The position numbers and the translations under genes are program-made. Below the pieces are notes generated by a model. The model did no database searches. It saw only the letters and a program-made list of their open reading frames with translations, and was not told where the DNA came from. Below, piece by piece: positions 17,119 through 25,328 of a stretch of 64,000 nucleotides of DNA; within the stretch, counting starts at the first letter, position 1, and each line of letters opens with the position of its first letter. Origin of the DNA: Nonomuraea muscovyensis (lineage in GTDB: Bacteria > Actinomycetota > Actinomycetes > Streptosporangiales > Streptosporangiaceae); the NCBI RefSeq assembly GCF_014207745.1, contig NZ_JACHJB010000003.1:434001-498000 (forward strand). Direction: 5' to 3'.

Positions 17119-19341
17119 ATGAAGCGTTGGGGGGATCTGTCCGAGGACGCGGTCGACCATCTGGCCGCCTCCTCCGTGCTCGATCATGCCGAGATGGCCG
17201 TCGTCGTGACGGACCGCTTCAGCAACCTCCTCTACTGGAATCCCTTCGCCGAGAAGCTGTTCGGCCGTCCCGGTGCCTCGTCCCGCGACGCGTCGGCGCT
17301 CTCCCTGGGGTTCATGGAGAAGGACCACCCGCTGGCCGTCGAGCTCTCCAGGCACGTGCTCAAGGGCGGCGTGTGGGAGGGCACCTTCGACGTCAGGCGG
17401 GCCGACGGCACCATCGTCTACGTCCGCGCGCAGGCCGTGCCGCTGCGTCACACCTCCGGCTCGGTGACCGGCATCGTCATCACCGCCCGTGAGGCGCTGC
17501 GCAGCAACGAGCGCGAGAAGGACCGCTTCGGGCTGCTCGAGCGCATCGGCGAGCGGCTGGCCGGCTCCCTGTACGTCGAGGAGACGCTCAAGCGCGTCGC
17601 CGAGATGCTCGTCCCGCAGTTCGCCGACCACTGCTTCATCGAGCTGATGGAGGGCGACCGGCTGGTGCGCAGGGTGTCGCAGCACGTGCAGGGCTGGACC
17701 CCGCCACCGGGCACCTGGAAGCCGGTCGGCGCCGAGATCCGCTACCCCCACGGCCACTACGCCGACATCGCGATGCGCCGCCAGGAGACGATCCTCGTCG
17801 AGGACTTCGCCGCCAGCAGCTTCCCCGCGCCCAGCGACGACAGCGCCAAGCTCTGCGGCGAGGTCGGCATGACCTCCGCCATCGTCGCCCCGCTCTGCGT
17901 GCGCGGCGAGACGCTCGGCCAGCTCTACCTCGGGCTGTCCAACCTCACCGACCGGCGCAGCCCCCACTACGACGCCTTCGACCGCGACTTCGTCGGCGCC
18001 ATCGCCACCCGGGTCGCGCTCGCCATCGACAACGCGCTGCTGTTCGAGGAGGAGCGCCACACCGCCGAGTCGTTCCAGAAGCACCTGCTGCCGCGGGCGC
18101 TGCCGCAGCTCGACGGCCTGCAGATCGCGGTGCGCTACTACCCGGCCGCCCCCCTCGCCTCCCACGGCCAGGGCATCCAGACCCAGGTCGGTGGCGACTG
18201 GTACGACGTGATCCCCCTGTCGGCCGGCCGGGTCGGCATCGTCATCGGCGACGTGGAGGGACGCGGCGCCAAGGCCGCGGCCATCATGGGCCAGCTGCGG
18301 GCCGCGCTGCGGGCCTTCGCACAGGACGACAAGTCGCCCGCCGACATCCTGGCCAGGCTCGACGAGTGGACGCGCATCATCGCCACGCCCGAGAAGGACG
18401 ACAGCGGCGCCGACATCAGCGTCCCGCCCATCGTCACCTGCCAGTACCTCGTCTACGACGCCTGGTCACGGACCCTGTCGTTCGCCAACGCCGGCCACGC
18501 GCCGCCGTTGCTGCTGGTCGACGGCCAGTGCCTGGAGCTCGACATCGAGGAGGTCGGCCAGCCGCTGGGCGTGCGCGCCAAGGGCCTGCACGCCGACCTC
18601 GTCTACAAGGAGGAGACGCGGGTGCTGCCGCCCGGCGCGGCGCTGCTCCTCTACACCGACGGCCTGGTCGACCGGCGTCCCGGCCGCGACGGCCGGATGC
18701 CGTCCGACGCCGAGACACTGGGCGTGCTGCGCGACAAGCTCGCCAAGGTGGCCGACGCCGAGGTGGAGCGGGTCGCCGAGGCCGCCACGGTCGCGGTGCC
18801 CGGCGAGATCGACGACGACATGGCCATCCTGGTGGTCCGCTCCAGCACCGACGACCTCGACGTCGAGGAGCGCACCTTCCCCGCCCAGCCGATCATGGTG
18901 GGCGAGGCGCGGCGGATGGCGTCCGAGGCCTTCGACGGCTGGAACGTCCCCGAGGAGCGCGCCGAGCTGGCCTGCCTGCTGGTCTCCGAGGTGGTCACCA
19001 ACGTGGTCCTCCACGCCGCCAGCACCAGCGTGCCCCGGCGGGAGCTGATGATCGACGGGCCGGCGCTGGCCTTCGACGACGAGTCGTGGGACGTGCCCGG
19101 CTTCGAGGAGGAAGTGGTCGGCGAGAAGGAGTTCACGCTCCGGCTGCGCCGGGGCGAGGAGGCGGTCTGGGTCGAGGTCTTCGACCAGGACCTGCGTCTG
19201 CCCCGCATCCGCAGCGCCGGCGAGAACGACGAGGGCGGCCGCGGCCTCTACCTGGTCGACCAGCTCGCCCGGCGCTGGGGCTCGCGACCTACCAGGGAAG
19301 GCAAAGCCGTCTGGTTCGAGATTCCCACGCGCAGCCGCTGA
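17119..19341 (+). CDS. PAS-GAF-SpoIIE phosphatase-HATPase regulator
   Basis: Multidomain signalling protein, 740 residues. The order is PAS (about 15-125, VVVTDRFSNLLYWNPFAEKLFG), GAF (about 145-310), PP2C/SpoIIE phosphatase (about 330-565, with GGDWYDV near 357 and GDVEGRGAKAA near 376) and a C-terminal HATPase (about 595-740, N-box SEVVTNVVLHA near 620 and G-box GGRGLYLVDQLARRWG near 703). Such proteins dephosphorylate STAS anti-anti-sigma factors and may phosphorylate them again, setting sigma-factor activity. Start ATG 17119 follows GAGGAG. There is no membrane span. The ligand of PAS or GAF is unknown. Confidence 0.88.
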   Translation: MKRWGDLSEDAVDHLAASSVLDHAEMAVVVTDRFSNLLYWNPFAEKLFGRPGASSRDASALSLGFMEKDHPLAVELSRHVLKGGVWEGTFDVRRADGTIVYVRAQAVPLRHTSGSVTGIVITAREALRSNEREKDRFGLLERIGERLAGSLYVEETLKRVAEMLVPQFADHCFIELMEGDRLVRRVSQHVQGWTPPPGTWKPVGAEIRYPHGHYADIAMRRQETILVEDFAASSFPAPSDDSAKLCGEVGMTSAIVAPLCVRGETLGQLYLGLSNLTDRRSPHYDAFDRDFVGAIATRVALAIDNALLFEEERHTAESFQKHLLPRALPQLDGLQIAVRYYPAAPLASHGQGIQTQVGGDWYDVIPLSAGRVGIVIGDVEGRGAKAAAIMGQLRAALRAFAQDDKSPADILARLDEWTRIIATPEKDDSGADISVPPIVTCQYLVYDAWSRTLSFANAGHAPPLLLVDGQCLELDIEEVGQPLGVRAKGLHADLVYKEETRVLPPGAALLLYTDGLVDRRPGRDGRMPSDAETLGVLRDKLAKVADAEVERVAEAATVAVPGEIDDDMAILVVRSSTDDLDVEERTFPAQPIMVGEARRMASEAFDGWNVPEERAELACLLVSEVVTNVVLHAASTSVPRRELMIDGPALAFDDESWDVPGFEEEVVGEKEFTLRLRRGEEAVWVEVFDQDLRLPRIRSAGENDEGGRGLYLVDQLARRWGSRPTREGKAVWFEIPTRSR

Positions 19342-19358
19342 GTGGTTAGCTCGACGCC

Positions 19359-20135
19359 ATGGAGCTGGCCTTCGAGCGGCGCGGCACGGGTCCGCCGCTC
19401 ATCCTCATGCACGGCATCGGTCACCACTGGCAGGCGTGGCTGCCGGTCATGGACCGTCTCGCCGCCTCCCGCACCGTGATCGCGGTGGACCTGCCCGGGT
19501 TCGGGGTCTCGCCCCCGCTGCCGCCGGGCACGCCCTACACGGCGGAGTCGCTCGCCGATGCCGTCGAGTCGTTCTGCACGCTGATAGGGGTGCGCGAGCC
19601 GCACGTCGCCGGCAACTCGCTCGGCGGCTACCTCGCGCTGGAGCTGGCCTCGCGCGGCGTCGTCCGGACGGCCACGGCGCTGTCCCCGGCGGGCTTCTGG
19701 TCACGGGCGGAGCTGGCCTACTGCCAGGCGGCGCTGCGCGCCCTGCGGGCCGCGGCCGCCGCCATCCCGCCGCAGTGGCTCGTGCGCGCGGCCGAGGACC
19801 CGGTCGGGCGGGCGATGCTGGCCGGTCTGGTGGTCGCCCACCCCTCCAGGCTCTCGCCGACGGCCCTGGTGGCCGGCTCGCAGGCGCTGGCCCGGGCGCC
19901 GGGGTTCGACGCGACGCTGGCCACGTTCACCGGCCTGATGCCGCCCGGGCCGCCCAAGGTGCCGGTCACCGTGGCCTGGGGCGAGCACGACCGGCTGCTG
20001 CGGCGCCGCCAGGCCGTACGCGCGGCGCGATGGTCGGGGCAGCGGGTGAAGCTGCTGAAGGGCTGCGGCCACGTGCCGATGAGCGACGACCCGGATCTGG
20101 TGGCCAGGGTGCTGCTGGAGGGCAGCACCGACTGA
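19359..20135 (+). CDS. Alpha/beta hydrolase
   Basis: Serine hydrolase of 258 residues. The oxyanion motif HGIGHHWQAW is at about 19-28, and the nucleophile elbow is GNSLGG (about 87-92, Ser89). An acid is likely in AWGEHDR, and the catalytic His is in KGCGHVPMSDDP (about 236-247). It belongs to the large esterase/haloperoxidase-like group, so the substrate cannot be named. The ATG at 19359 is 17 bases after the SpoIIE gene with a weak ribosome site, and the two may be co-transcribed. Confidence 0.82.
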   Translation: MELAFERRGTGPPLILMHGIGHHWQAWLPVMDRLAASRTVIAVDLPGFGVSPPLPPGTPYTAESLADAVESFCTLIGVREPHVAGNSLGGYLALELASRGVVRTATALSPAGFWSRAELAYCQAALRALRAAAAAIPPQWLVRAAEDPVGRAMLAGLVVAHPSRLSPTALVAGSQALARAPGFDATLATFTGLMPPGPPKVPVTVAWGEHDRLLRRRQAVRAARWSGQRVKLLKGCGHVPMSDDPDLVARVLLEGSTD

Positions 20136-20137
20136 GG

Positions 20138-20299
20138 TCAGGCGTAGGTCTGTCCCCAGAGCAGCAGCATGACGATGACGAAGACGATCACCACTCCGAG
20201 GTAGCCGACGGGTCCGAGGCGCAGCGCGCGGCGCACGCGGTTGAGACCCCAGGCGAAGAGCAACGCCAGGAACACCAGAAGGATCAGCCCGCCGTCCAT
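20138..20299 (-). CDS. Small two-TM membrane protein, unknown function
   Basis: A 53-residue protein with two hydrophobic helices (about 5-19 and 33-49) joined by a short basic loop, LNRVRRALRLG. It probably spans the membrane twice. A longer open frame runs upstream but is the shadow of the acyl-CoA dehydrogenase. The start codon at 20299 has only a weak ribosome site. It lies between convergent and tandem genes, and I do not recognise it. Confidence 0.5.
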   Translation of the reverse strand: MDGGLILLVFLALLFAWGLNRVRRALRLGPVGYLGVVIVFVIVMLLLWGQTYA

Positions 20300-20340
20300 G
20301 GTGTTCAGTATGCGCTCTTGGACGGCGGGCCGCGCCGGTT

Positions 20341-21486
20341 CTAGAAGCCGAACGACCGGCCGATGATCTCCTTCATGATCTCGGTGGTGCCGCCGTAGAT
20401 CGTCTGGACGCGGCTGTCCACCCAGGCCTTGGCCACCGGGTACTCCAGCATGTAGCCGTAGCCGCCGTGCAACTGCAGGCAGCGGTCGATGACCTTGGTC
20501 TGCAGTTCGGTGGTCCACCACTTGGCCTTGGCCGCGTCCACCGCGGTCAGCTCGCCGGCGTTCAGGGCGAGGATGCACCTGTCGACGTACTGGCGGGCGA
20601 TGTCGGTCTCGGTGACCAGCTCCGCCAGGACGAACCGGGTGTTCTGGAACGAGCCGATCGAGCGGCCGAACGCCTGCCGGCTCTTGCAGTACGCGATGGT
20701 CTGCTCCAGCACCGTCTCGGCCGCCGCCACCGCCCCGACCGCGATCGACAGGCGCTCCTGCGGCAGGTTGCGCATGAGCTGGAAGAAGCCCTCGCCCTCG
20801 GCCGGGCCGAGCCGGTTGGCGACCGGCACACGGACGTTGTCGAAGAACAGTTCGGCCGTGTCCTGCGCCTTCATCCCGATCTTGTCCAGGTTTCGGCCGC
20901 GGCCGAAGCCCTCCATCCCGCGCTCCACCGCCAGCAACGTGACGCCCCGCGCCCCCGCCTCCGGGTCGGTCTTGGCCACCACGATGACGAGGTCGGCGTT
21001 GATGCCGTTCGTGATGAACGTCTTCTGCCCGTTGAGCACGTAGTGGTCGCCCTCGCGGACCGCCGTGGCCCTGACGCCCTGCAGGTCGCTGCCCGCCCCG
21101 GGCTCGGTCATGGCGATGGCGGTGATCAGCTCGCCGCTGACGAAGCCGGGCAGCCAGCGCTGCTTCTGCTCCTCGTCGGTCAGCTCGACGACGTACGGCG
21201 CCATGACGTCGTTGTGCAGCGAGAACCCGAGTCCGGTCGCGCCGTGCCTGATGATCTCCTCCAGGATCACGGTGTTGTACCGGAAGTCCGTGATGCCCGC
21301 CCCGCCGTACTCCTCGGGCACCCCGAACCCGAACATCCCGATCTCGCCGGCCTTCTTCCAGACCTCGCGCGGGACGATGCCGTCCTTCTCCCAGCGCTCG
21401 TGATGGGGCACGACCTCACGCGCCATGAACTCGCGCACGGTCTCCTGGAAGAGCAGGTGCTCCTCGTCGAAGAGGTCTCGCCTCAT
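20341..21486 (-). CDS. Acyl-CoA dehydrogenase (FadE-type)
   Basis: FAD enzyme of 381 residues catalysing the first oxidation of acyl-CoA. Family signatures are AMTEPGAGSDLQGV (flavin and substrate contact), TFITNGINADLVIV and the C-terminal GGTTEIMKEIIGRSFGF. The catalytic glutamate is in GGYGYMLEYPVAKAW. The ATG start is preceded by AGGAGG. A perfect 6-3-6 palindrome about 30 bases upstream is a candidate operator. The substrate is unknown; short or branched chains are possible. Confidence 0.9.
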   Translation of the reverse strand: MRRDLFDEEHLLFQETVREFMAREVVPHHERWEKDGIVPREVWKKAGEIGMFGFGVPEEYGGAGITDFRYNTVILEEIIRHGATGLGFSLHNDVMAPYVVELTDEEQKQRWLPGFVSGELITAIAMTEPGAGSDLQGVRATAVREGDHYVLNGQKTFITNGINADLVIVVAKTDPEAGARGVTLLAVERGMEGFGRGRNLDKIGMKAQDTAELFFDNVRVPVANRLGPAEGEGFFQLMRNLPQERLSIAVGAVAAAETVLEQTIAYCKSRQAFGRSIGSFQNTRFVLAELVTETDIARQYVDRCILALNAGELTAVDAAKAKWWTTELQTKVIDRCLQLHGGYGYMLEYPVAKAWVDSRVQTIYGGTTEIMKEIIGRSFGF

Positions 21487-21515
21487 CGTCGCCTCCTAGC
21501 GGGTGTGCTGGGGGA

Positions 21516-21530
21516 CAGAATACGATTCTG
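21516..21530. promoter_or_regulatory. Palindromic operator candidate upstream of the acyl-CoA dehydrogenase
   Basis: CAGAAT-ACG-ATTCTG is a perfect inverted repeat 30 bases before the start of the dehydrogenase gene. TetR-family regulators of acyl-CoA genes use sites of this size, but the factor is unknown. Confidence 0.35.
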
Positions 21531-21616
21531 GTCGCTGGAGGTACACCCGGTTCGGCGGGCGGACACGGCTTCATCACAAGTCTCGGACACGGGCCGGTCG
21601 GGGACGGTATCGACTC

Positions 21617-21622
21617 TAAGAT
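21617..21622 (+). promoter_or_regulatory. Possible -10 of the first surface-protein gene
   Basis: TAAGAT at 21617, followed by CTAC, lies about 30 bases before the start. The same TAAGATCT octamer occurs before the second surface-protein gene. No clear -35 is visible. Confidence 0.3.
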
Positions 21623-21653
21623 CTACTTTCGGTCTATGTGATCGGAGTATCCG

Positions 21654-23018
21654 GTGAATCGGTGGCGCAAGGCGTTGATCGCCGCATCGGTCGGAATGGC
21701 CGCATCCGCCGCGTTCGTTGCGACATCCGCCCCCGGCCAGGCCCAAGCCTCGCTGATCGCCAAGTACCTCTGCACGGGCGGAGTCGCCGGGGCGCCTGGC
21801 GTCGAGGTGGAGGCCGTAGTCACGCCTCGCCTGGAGGCTGGCGGCATGCTCGACGTCAACTGGGCACTTCGGTATGCAGGCCACAGGCAGTTCGGCTCGC
21901 CCGGCTTCTTCGCCAAGGGCTCCACGCTCAACCTGGAGGGCGTGGTCGACATCACCGGTGCCTGGAACGGTCAGCTCAGGCCCAAGGGGTTCAAGGACCA
22001 GCCCGAGCTCCTACCGGGCGACTTCCTCGACCTTCCTGAGGGACTGTCCGACGCTGGGTCGGTGCGGCGTCCGGGCACCATCCGCGTCCGGCCGAGCGAC
22101 CTGTTCGTCAGGTTCAAGCCCGCCAAGGGCGAGGTCATGGTCAACGACAACAACGCGGCCGTCACGTACTCGGCAGGCTGGACCTCCGGCGGTACGGCGG
22201 AGGAGTTCGGCGACCATCTCTATGACCTGCATGAGACCAGCCAGAAGGACGCGAGCGCCAAGCTGTCGTTCACCGGCACCCAGGTCGCCTACATCAGCAG
22301 GCGCGAGCGGGACCTCGGCCCCATCCGCGTCCTGCTGGACGGCAACGCTGTTACGGACCCGCTGGTCGAGCCGGGTAAGGACAGGAATGGCATCCCGATG
22401 ACCGGCACCAGTGCCAAGGAAGTGCTCTGGAAGTCGCCCGTGCTGAAGTATGGCCCCCACACGATCGAGATCGTCAACGTCGAGGCCGAGAAGGCCTACA
22501 TGGACGCGTTCCAGGTGACGACCGGAGAGATCGGCGAGCCCCCGACGCACAACGAGGCCACCTGCAAGCTTCAGGGTGACCCGGGCGCCATCGAGCTGAC
22601 CGTGCCCGGCAACAGCCCGTCGCCGACCCCGACCCTGACCCCGACGAAGAGTCCCACCCCGACCTACACGCCGACCCACACCCCGACCCACACCGGTGGG
22701 ACGACGCCTCCGGCCGGGCCCACGAACTCCTACAACCCCGGCCCCGGTGAGAACGTCGGCGTCGTGTCCGTCAGCCCCAGGCCGACCCGGACCACCACCG
22801 TGACGGCGACCCCCAAGTCGACCAGAACCACGTACGTCAAGGCGCAGGTGGCCAAGACCCCCAAGGGGGGAGTCGACACCGGTGAGGCGCCGGAGACCGG
22901 CGGCGCCGGCTCGTACGGGCTGATCGCGGGCGGTTCGATGCTGCTGATGGGAAGCGCCACCGGCGGGCTGCTGCTGCGACGGCGCCGCGCCACGCATGCG
23001 GGAGGAGCGCAGCGATGA
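21654..23018 (+). CDS. Secreted surface protein with sortase-like C-terminal tail, module 1
   Basis: A 454-residue protein. The signal peptide spans about 1-32 (MNRWRKALIAASVGMAASAA..., cut near AQAS). A beta-rich ectodomain of about 290 residues follows, then a Ser/Thr/Pro linker (SPTPTLTPT...THTPTHT, about 320-350). The tail resembles a sorting signal: motif TPKGGVDTG (402-410) and APETGG, a hydrophobic helix, and LLLRRRRATH at the end. No canonical LPxTG or LAxTG is present. The ectodomain has a region like a carbohydrate- or ligand-binding beta-sandwich (FTGTQVAYISRRERDLGPIRV), but I do not assign it. The GTG start is preceded by GGAG. The stop overlaps the sortase start (ATGA). Confidence 0.75.
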   Translation: MNRWRKALIAASVGMAASAAFVATSAPGQAQASLIAKYLCTGGVAGAPGVEVEAVVTPRLEAGGMLDVNWALRYAGHRQFGSPGFFAKGSTLNLEGVVDITGAWNGQLRPKGFKDQPELLPGDFLDLPEGLSDAGSVRRPGTIRVRPSDLFVRFKPAKGEVMVNDNNAAVTYSAGWTSGGTAEEFGDHLYDLHETSQKDASAKLSFTGTQVAYISRRERDLGPIRVLLDGNAVTDPLVEPGKDRNGIPMTGTSAKEVLWKSPVLKYGPHTIEIVNVEAEKAYMDAFQVTTGEIGEPPTHNEATCKLQGDPGAIELTVPGNSPSPTPTLTPTKSPTPTYTPTHTPTHTGGTTPPAGPTNSYNPGPGENVGVVSVSPRPTRTTTVTATPKSTRTTYVKAQVAKTPKGGVDTGEAPETGGAGSYGLIAGGSMLLMGSATGGLLLRRRRATHAGGAQR

Positions 23019-23869
23019 CCGAGCACGAACCGGCCGCCACCCCGGCCCCCACCTCCGGCCCCACCTCGACCCCGGCTCCCGCCTCGGCAGAGGAGCGATC
23101 GCCGATGAGCCGGGCGCTGCCCGGCCTGCTGATCGCCGGGTCGCTGGGCGGCGTGGGCGCCATCATGGTGGGACTGCTGTCGATGGCGCCCCCCGTTGAC
23201 GACGGCTCGGGCCCGCCGCAGGTGGTCGCCCAGGCCGAGCCGAGCACCGTCCAGATCCAGAACGCCGGCGCGTTCGTCCTCGCTCCGACGGTCGGCCCCG
23301 GCGGCAAGAACGCGCCCCTCACCCCCGCCCGGCTCGAAGCCCCGCCGCCCCTGGCCGCGGCGCCGATCGTGGCCGCGATCCCGCCGGTCAAGACGACGAC
23401 GGCCAAGACGAAGCCGAAGCCGATCCGGATCAAGATCCCCAAGATCAAGGTGAACGCCTCGATCGGGACCGTCACGCTCGACCGCAAGGGCAGCCTGACC
23501 ACGCCGCCCCTGTCCAAGCCCAACCTCACGGGCTGGTACCGCTACTCGCCGCTGCCCGGCGAGAAGGGCCCCTCGGTGATCAACGGCCACGTGAGCACCC
23601 GCAAGGGCGCCGCCGTGTTCCAGCGCCTGCGCGAACTGGCCAAGGGCGACCACATCTACGTGTACCGGTCGGACAAGAAGGTCACGCGCTTCACGGTGAG
23701 CGGGATCGAGCAGGTCAGCAAGTCGACGTTCCCGACCAAGCGCGTGTACGGCAACACGAACGACGCCCAGCTCCGGCTGATCACCTGCGGCGGGATCTAC
23801 AACAAGCAGGCGCACAGCTACACGGACAACATCATCGTGTACGCCACGCTGTCCAAGAAGAAGGGCTGA
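23015..23869 (+). CDS. Class F sortase, module 1
   Basis: Membrane-anchored transpeptidase, 284 residues. A Pro/Thr-rich cytoplasmic lead is followed by one TM helix (about 32-52, ALPGLLIAGSLGGVGAIMVGL), a linker and the sortase barrel from about 140. The catalytic His is in VNGHVST (about 192) and Cys in LITCGG (about 258). These are 66 residues apart, exactly as in the second sortase here. No arginine follows the cysteine (CGGIYNKQAHSYTDN), which is odd. The start overlaps the surface-protein stop, so the pair is translationally coupled. The natural substrate is probably the upstream protein (inference). Confidence 0.88.
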   Translation: MTEHEPAATPAPTSGPTSTPAPASAEERSPMSRALPGLLIAGSLGGVGAIMVGLLSMAPPVDDGSGPPQVVAQAEPSTVQIQNAGAFVLAPTVGPGGKNAPLTPARLEAPPPLAAAPIVAAIPPVKTTTAKTKPKPIRIKIPKIKVNASIGTVTLDRKGSLTTPPLSKPNLTGWYRYSPLPGEKGPSVINGHVSTRKGAAVFQRLRELAKGDHIYVYRSDKKVTRFTVSGIEQVSKSTFPTKRVYGNTNDAQLRLITCGGIYNKQAHSYTDNIIVYATLSKKKG

Positions 23870-23895
23870 TCTGGGGGGTTGGTCCCTGTTTTGTC

Positions 23896-23930
23896 ATTTA
23901 CAGGAGATTTACAGACACAATTCGTAAGAT
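23896..23930 (+). promoter_or_regulatory. 11-bp-spaced direct repeats and -10 before the second surface-protein gene
   Basis: ATTTACAG occurs at 23896-23903 and again at 23907-23914, one helical turn apart. TAAGAT (23925-23930) follows. OmpR-type response regulators bind such direct repeats. The module therefore seems to have its own activated promoter despite being downstream of sortase 1. Confidence 0.4.
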
Positions 23931-24002
23931 CTCTACCTGACTGTGACCCTTGGCTGCCAGGCTGGTACGCCAGTTGAACCTGTGGTGAAACGGAGAAGGA
24001 CA

Positions 24003-25322
24003 GTGCTGACGTCCCAGGCGCGGCGCCGCCGCCTCGCCCTCAAGACATCCGCCTTGGGCCTGACGGGCGCACTGGTCTTCTCCGCAGGTACGGTGTTGGC
24101 CCTGGCCTCGCCCGCCTCGGCTGCGGTGGTGGTGGACAAGACCCTGAACATCGTTTACTCCTGCTCTGGCGGGCCGTTCACCAACACCTCTCTTACGGTC
24201 CCTGTCATTGTGCCGGACACAGCCAGCGGCACATTCGACGTCAAGTGGAGCCTTCCCCCGCTGACGTTGCGCCAGGTGCCGACCGCCGTCACGCAGGTCA
24301 AGGTCGCCGGCAAGCTCCTAGTGACCGGTGGGACGCACGCAGACCTGGACAAGCCCGGGGCGAACGTCACCGCGAACAACACGTCCGTGCCCTCCGCCCA
24401 GGTGACGAGCACGGTTACCGTGACGGCCACCACCGGCGGCAAGGTCACCGTCAAGCCGTCAACCGAGGCCAGCAGTCTGAGGCTGAGCCTGGCCAACGCC
24501 ACGTCCACCACTGACGCGACCCTGTGCACCACAACCAGCACCGAGAGTGTGGAAGTCACAGTCGGGCAGGGCAACGGCACCGGCACCGGTACCGACATCC
24601 TCAGCTACGTGTGCCGTCCCGGCACCACGAGCTCGACGGATCCGGAAGCCAACGTCGACATCAAGGTCCTGCTCACCATGCCGACCACCGCGAGGGCCAA
24701 CGAGGACGCGTCCATCACGTGGGCGAGCACCATCCAGACCACCGGCGACCAGTTGAAGGCTCCGGCCGCCGGGCTCCCCACCGGCAGCAAGCTCTTCGCG
24801 ACCGTCAAGGCCACTGGAGGGGGCGCGCCGGCCACGGCGACCGGCGAGGTGGCGATGAGCGCCACCACCGCCGGGCAGGCCATCACGACCCTTCCCAACG
24901 TCACCGTCAAGCTCAAGCCCACCACCACGGGCACCGTCACGGTGACACCGGGCGACCTGGCCATCGGGACCTCGGCCACCTCGCCGGCCATCAAGTGCAC
25001 CGCGCCCACCTCGGGCCTGAAGACCTACACGCTGACCGTCAGCGCCGCCACGGCCTCGCCGTCTCCCACGCCGACCCCCACTCCCACCCCGACGCCGACC
25101 CCCACCAAGACCACGCCGCGGCCGACCCGGACCAAGACGGAGATCGTGACCGTGAGCCCCACGAAGCGGGCGTCCAAGACGCCGAAGGCCGGGGCCGACA
25201 CCGGGGGTGGCGGGGACATCGGGCCCGATGGGCGGATGTTCGTGCTCGCCGGGTCGCTGCTGATCATCGCCGCCGGTGCCGGTGGGCTGGTCATGCGCCG
25301 GCGTGGGATCTCCCGGAGTTGA
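24003..25322 (+). CDS. Secreted surface protein with sortase-like C-terminal tail, module 2
   Basis: A 439-residue protein. A basic N-terminus (VLTSQARRRRLALK) leads into a signal peptide ending near ASPASA (about 38-43). A Thr/Val-rich ectodomain follows, built of two similar beta domains of about 150 residues (each starts with a Cys in YSCSGG or YVCRPG and ends in VTVKP or VTVTP phrases). A long PTPTPTPT linker comes next, then the motif TPKAGADTG (393-401), a hydrophobic helix and MRRRGISRS. The GTG at 24003 sits correctly after GGAGAAGGA, so the longer frame from 23943 is rejected. The sortase 2 gene begins 6 bases after the stop. Confidence 0.78.
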   Translation: MLTSQARRRRLALKTSALGLTGALVFSAGTVLALASPASAAVVVDKTLNIVYSCSGGPFTNTSLTVPVIVPDTASGTFDVKWSLPPLTLRQVPTAVTQVKVAGKLLVTGGTHADLDKPGANVTANNTSVPSAQVTSTVTVTATTGGKVTVKPSTEASSLRLSLANATSTTDATLCTTTSTESVEVTVGQGNGTGTGTDILSYVCRPGTTSSTDPEANVDIKVLLTMPTTARANEDASITWASTIQTTGDQLKAPAAGLPTGSKLFATVKATGGGAPATATGEVAMSATTAGQAITTLPNVTVKLKPTTTGTVTVTPGDLAIGTSATSPAIKCTAPTSGLKTYTLTVSAATASPSPTPTPTPTPTPTPTKTTPRPTRTKTEIVTVSPTKRASKTPKAGADTGGGGDIGPDGRMFVLAGSLLIIAAGAGGLVMRRRGISRS

Positions 25323-25328
25323 TGCGGC

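Noticed and set aside
20300..20578. N-terminal extension of the 53-aa membrane protein
   Set aside because: The extension is the shifted antisense-strand overlap with the acyl-CoA dehydrogenase gene and shows no hydrophobic or family features.
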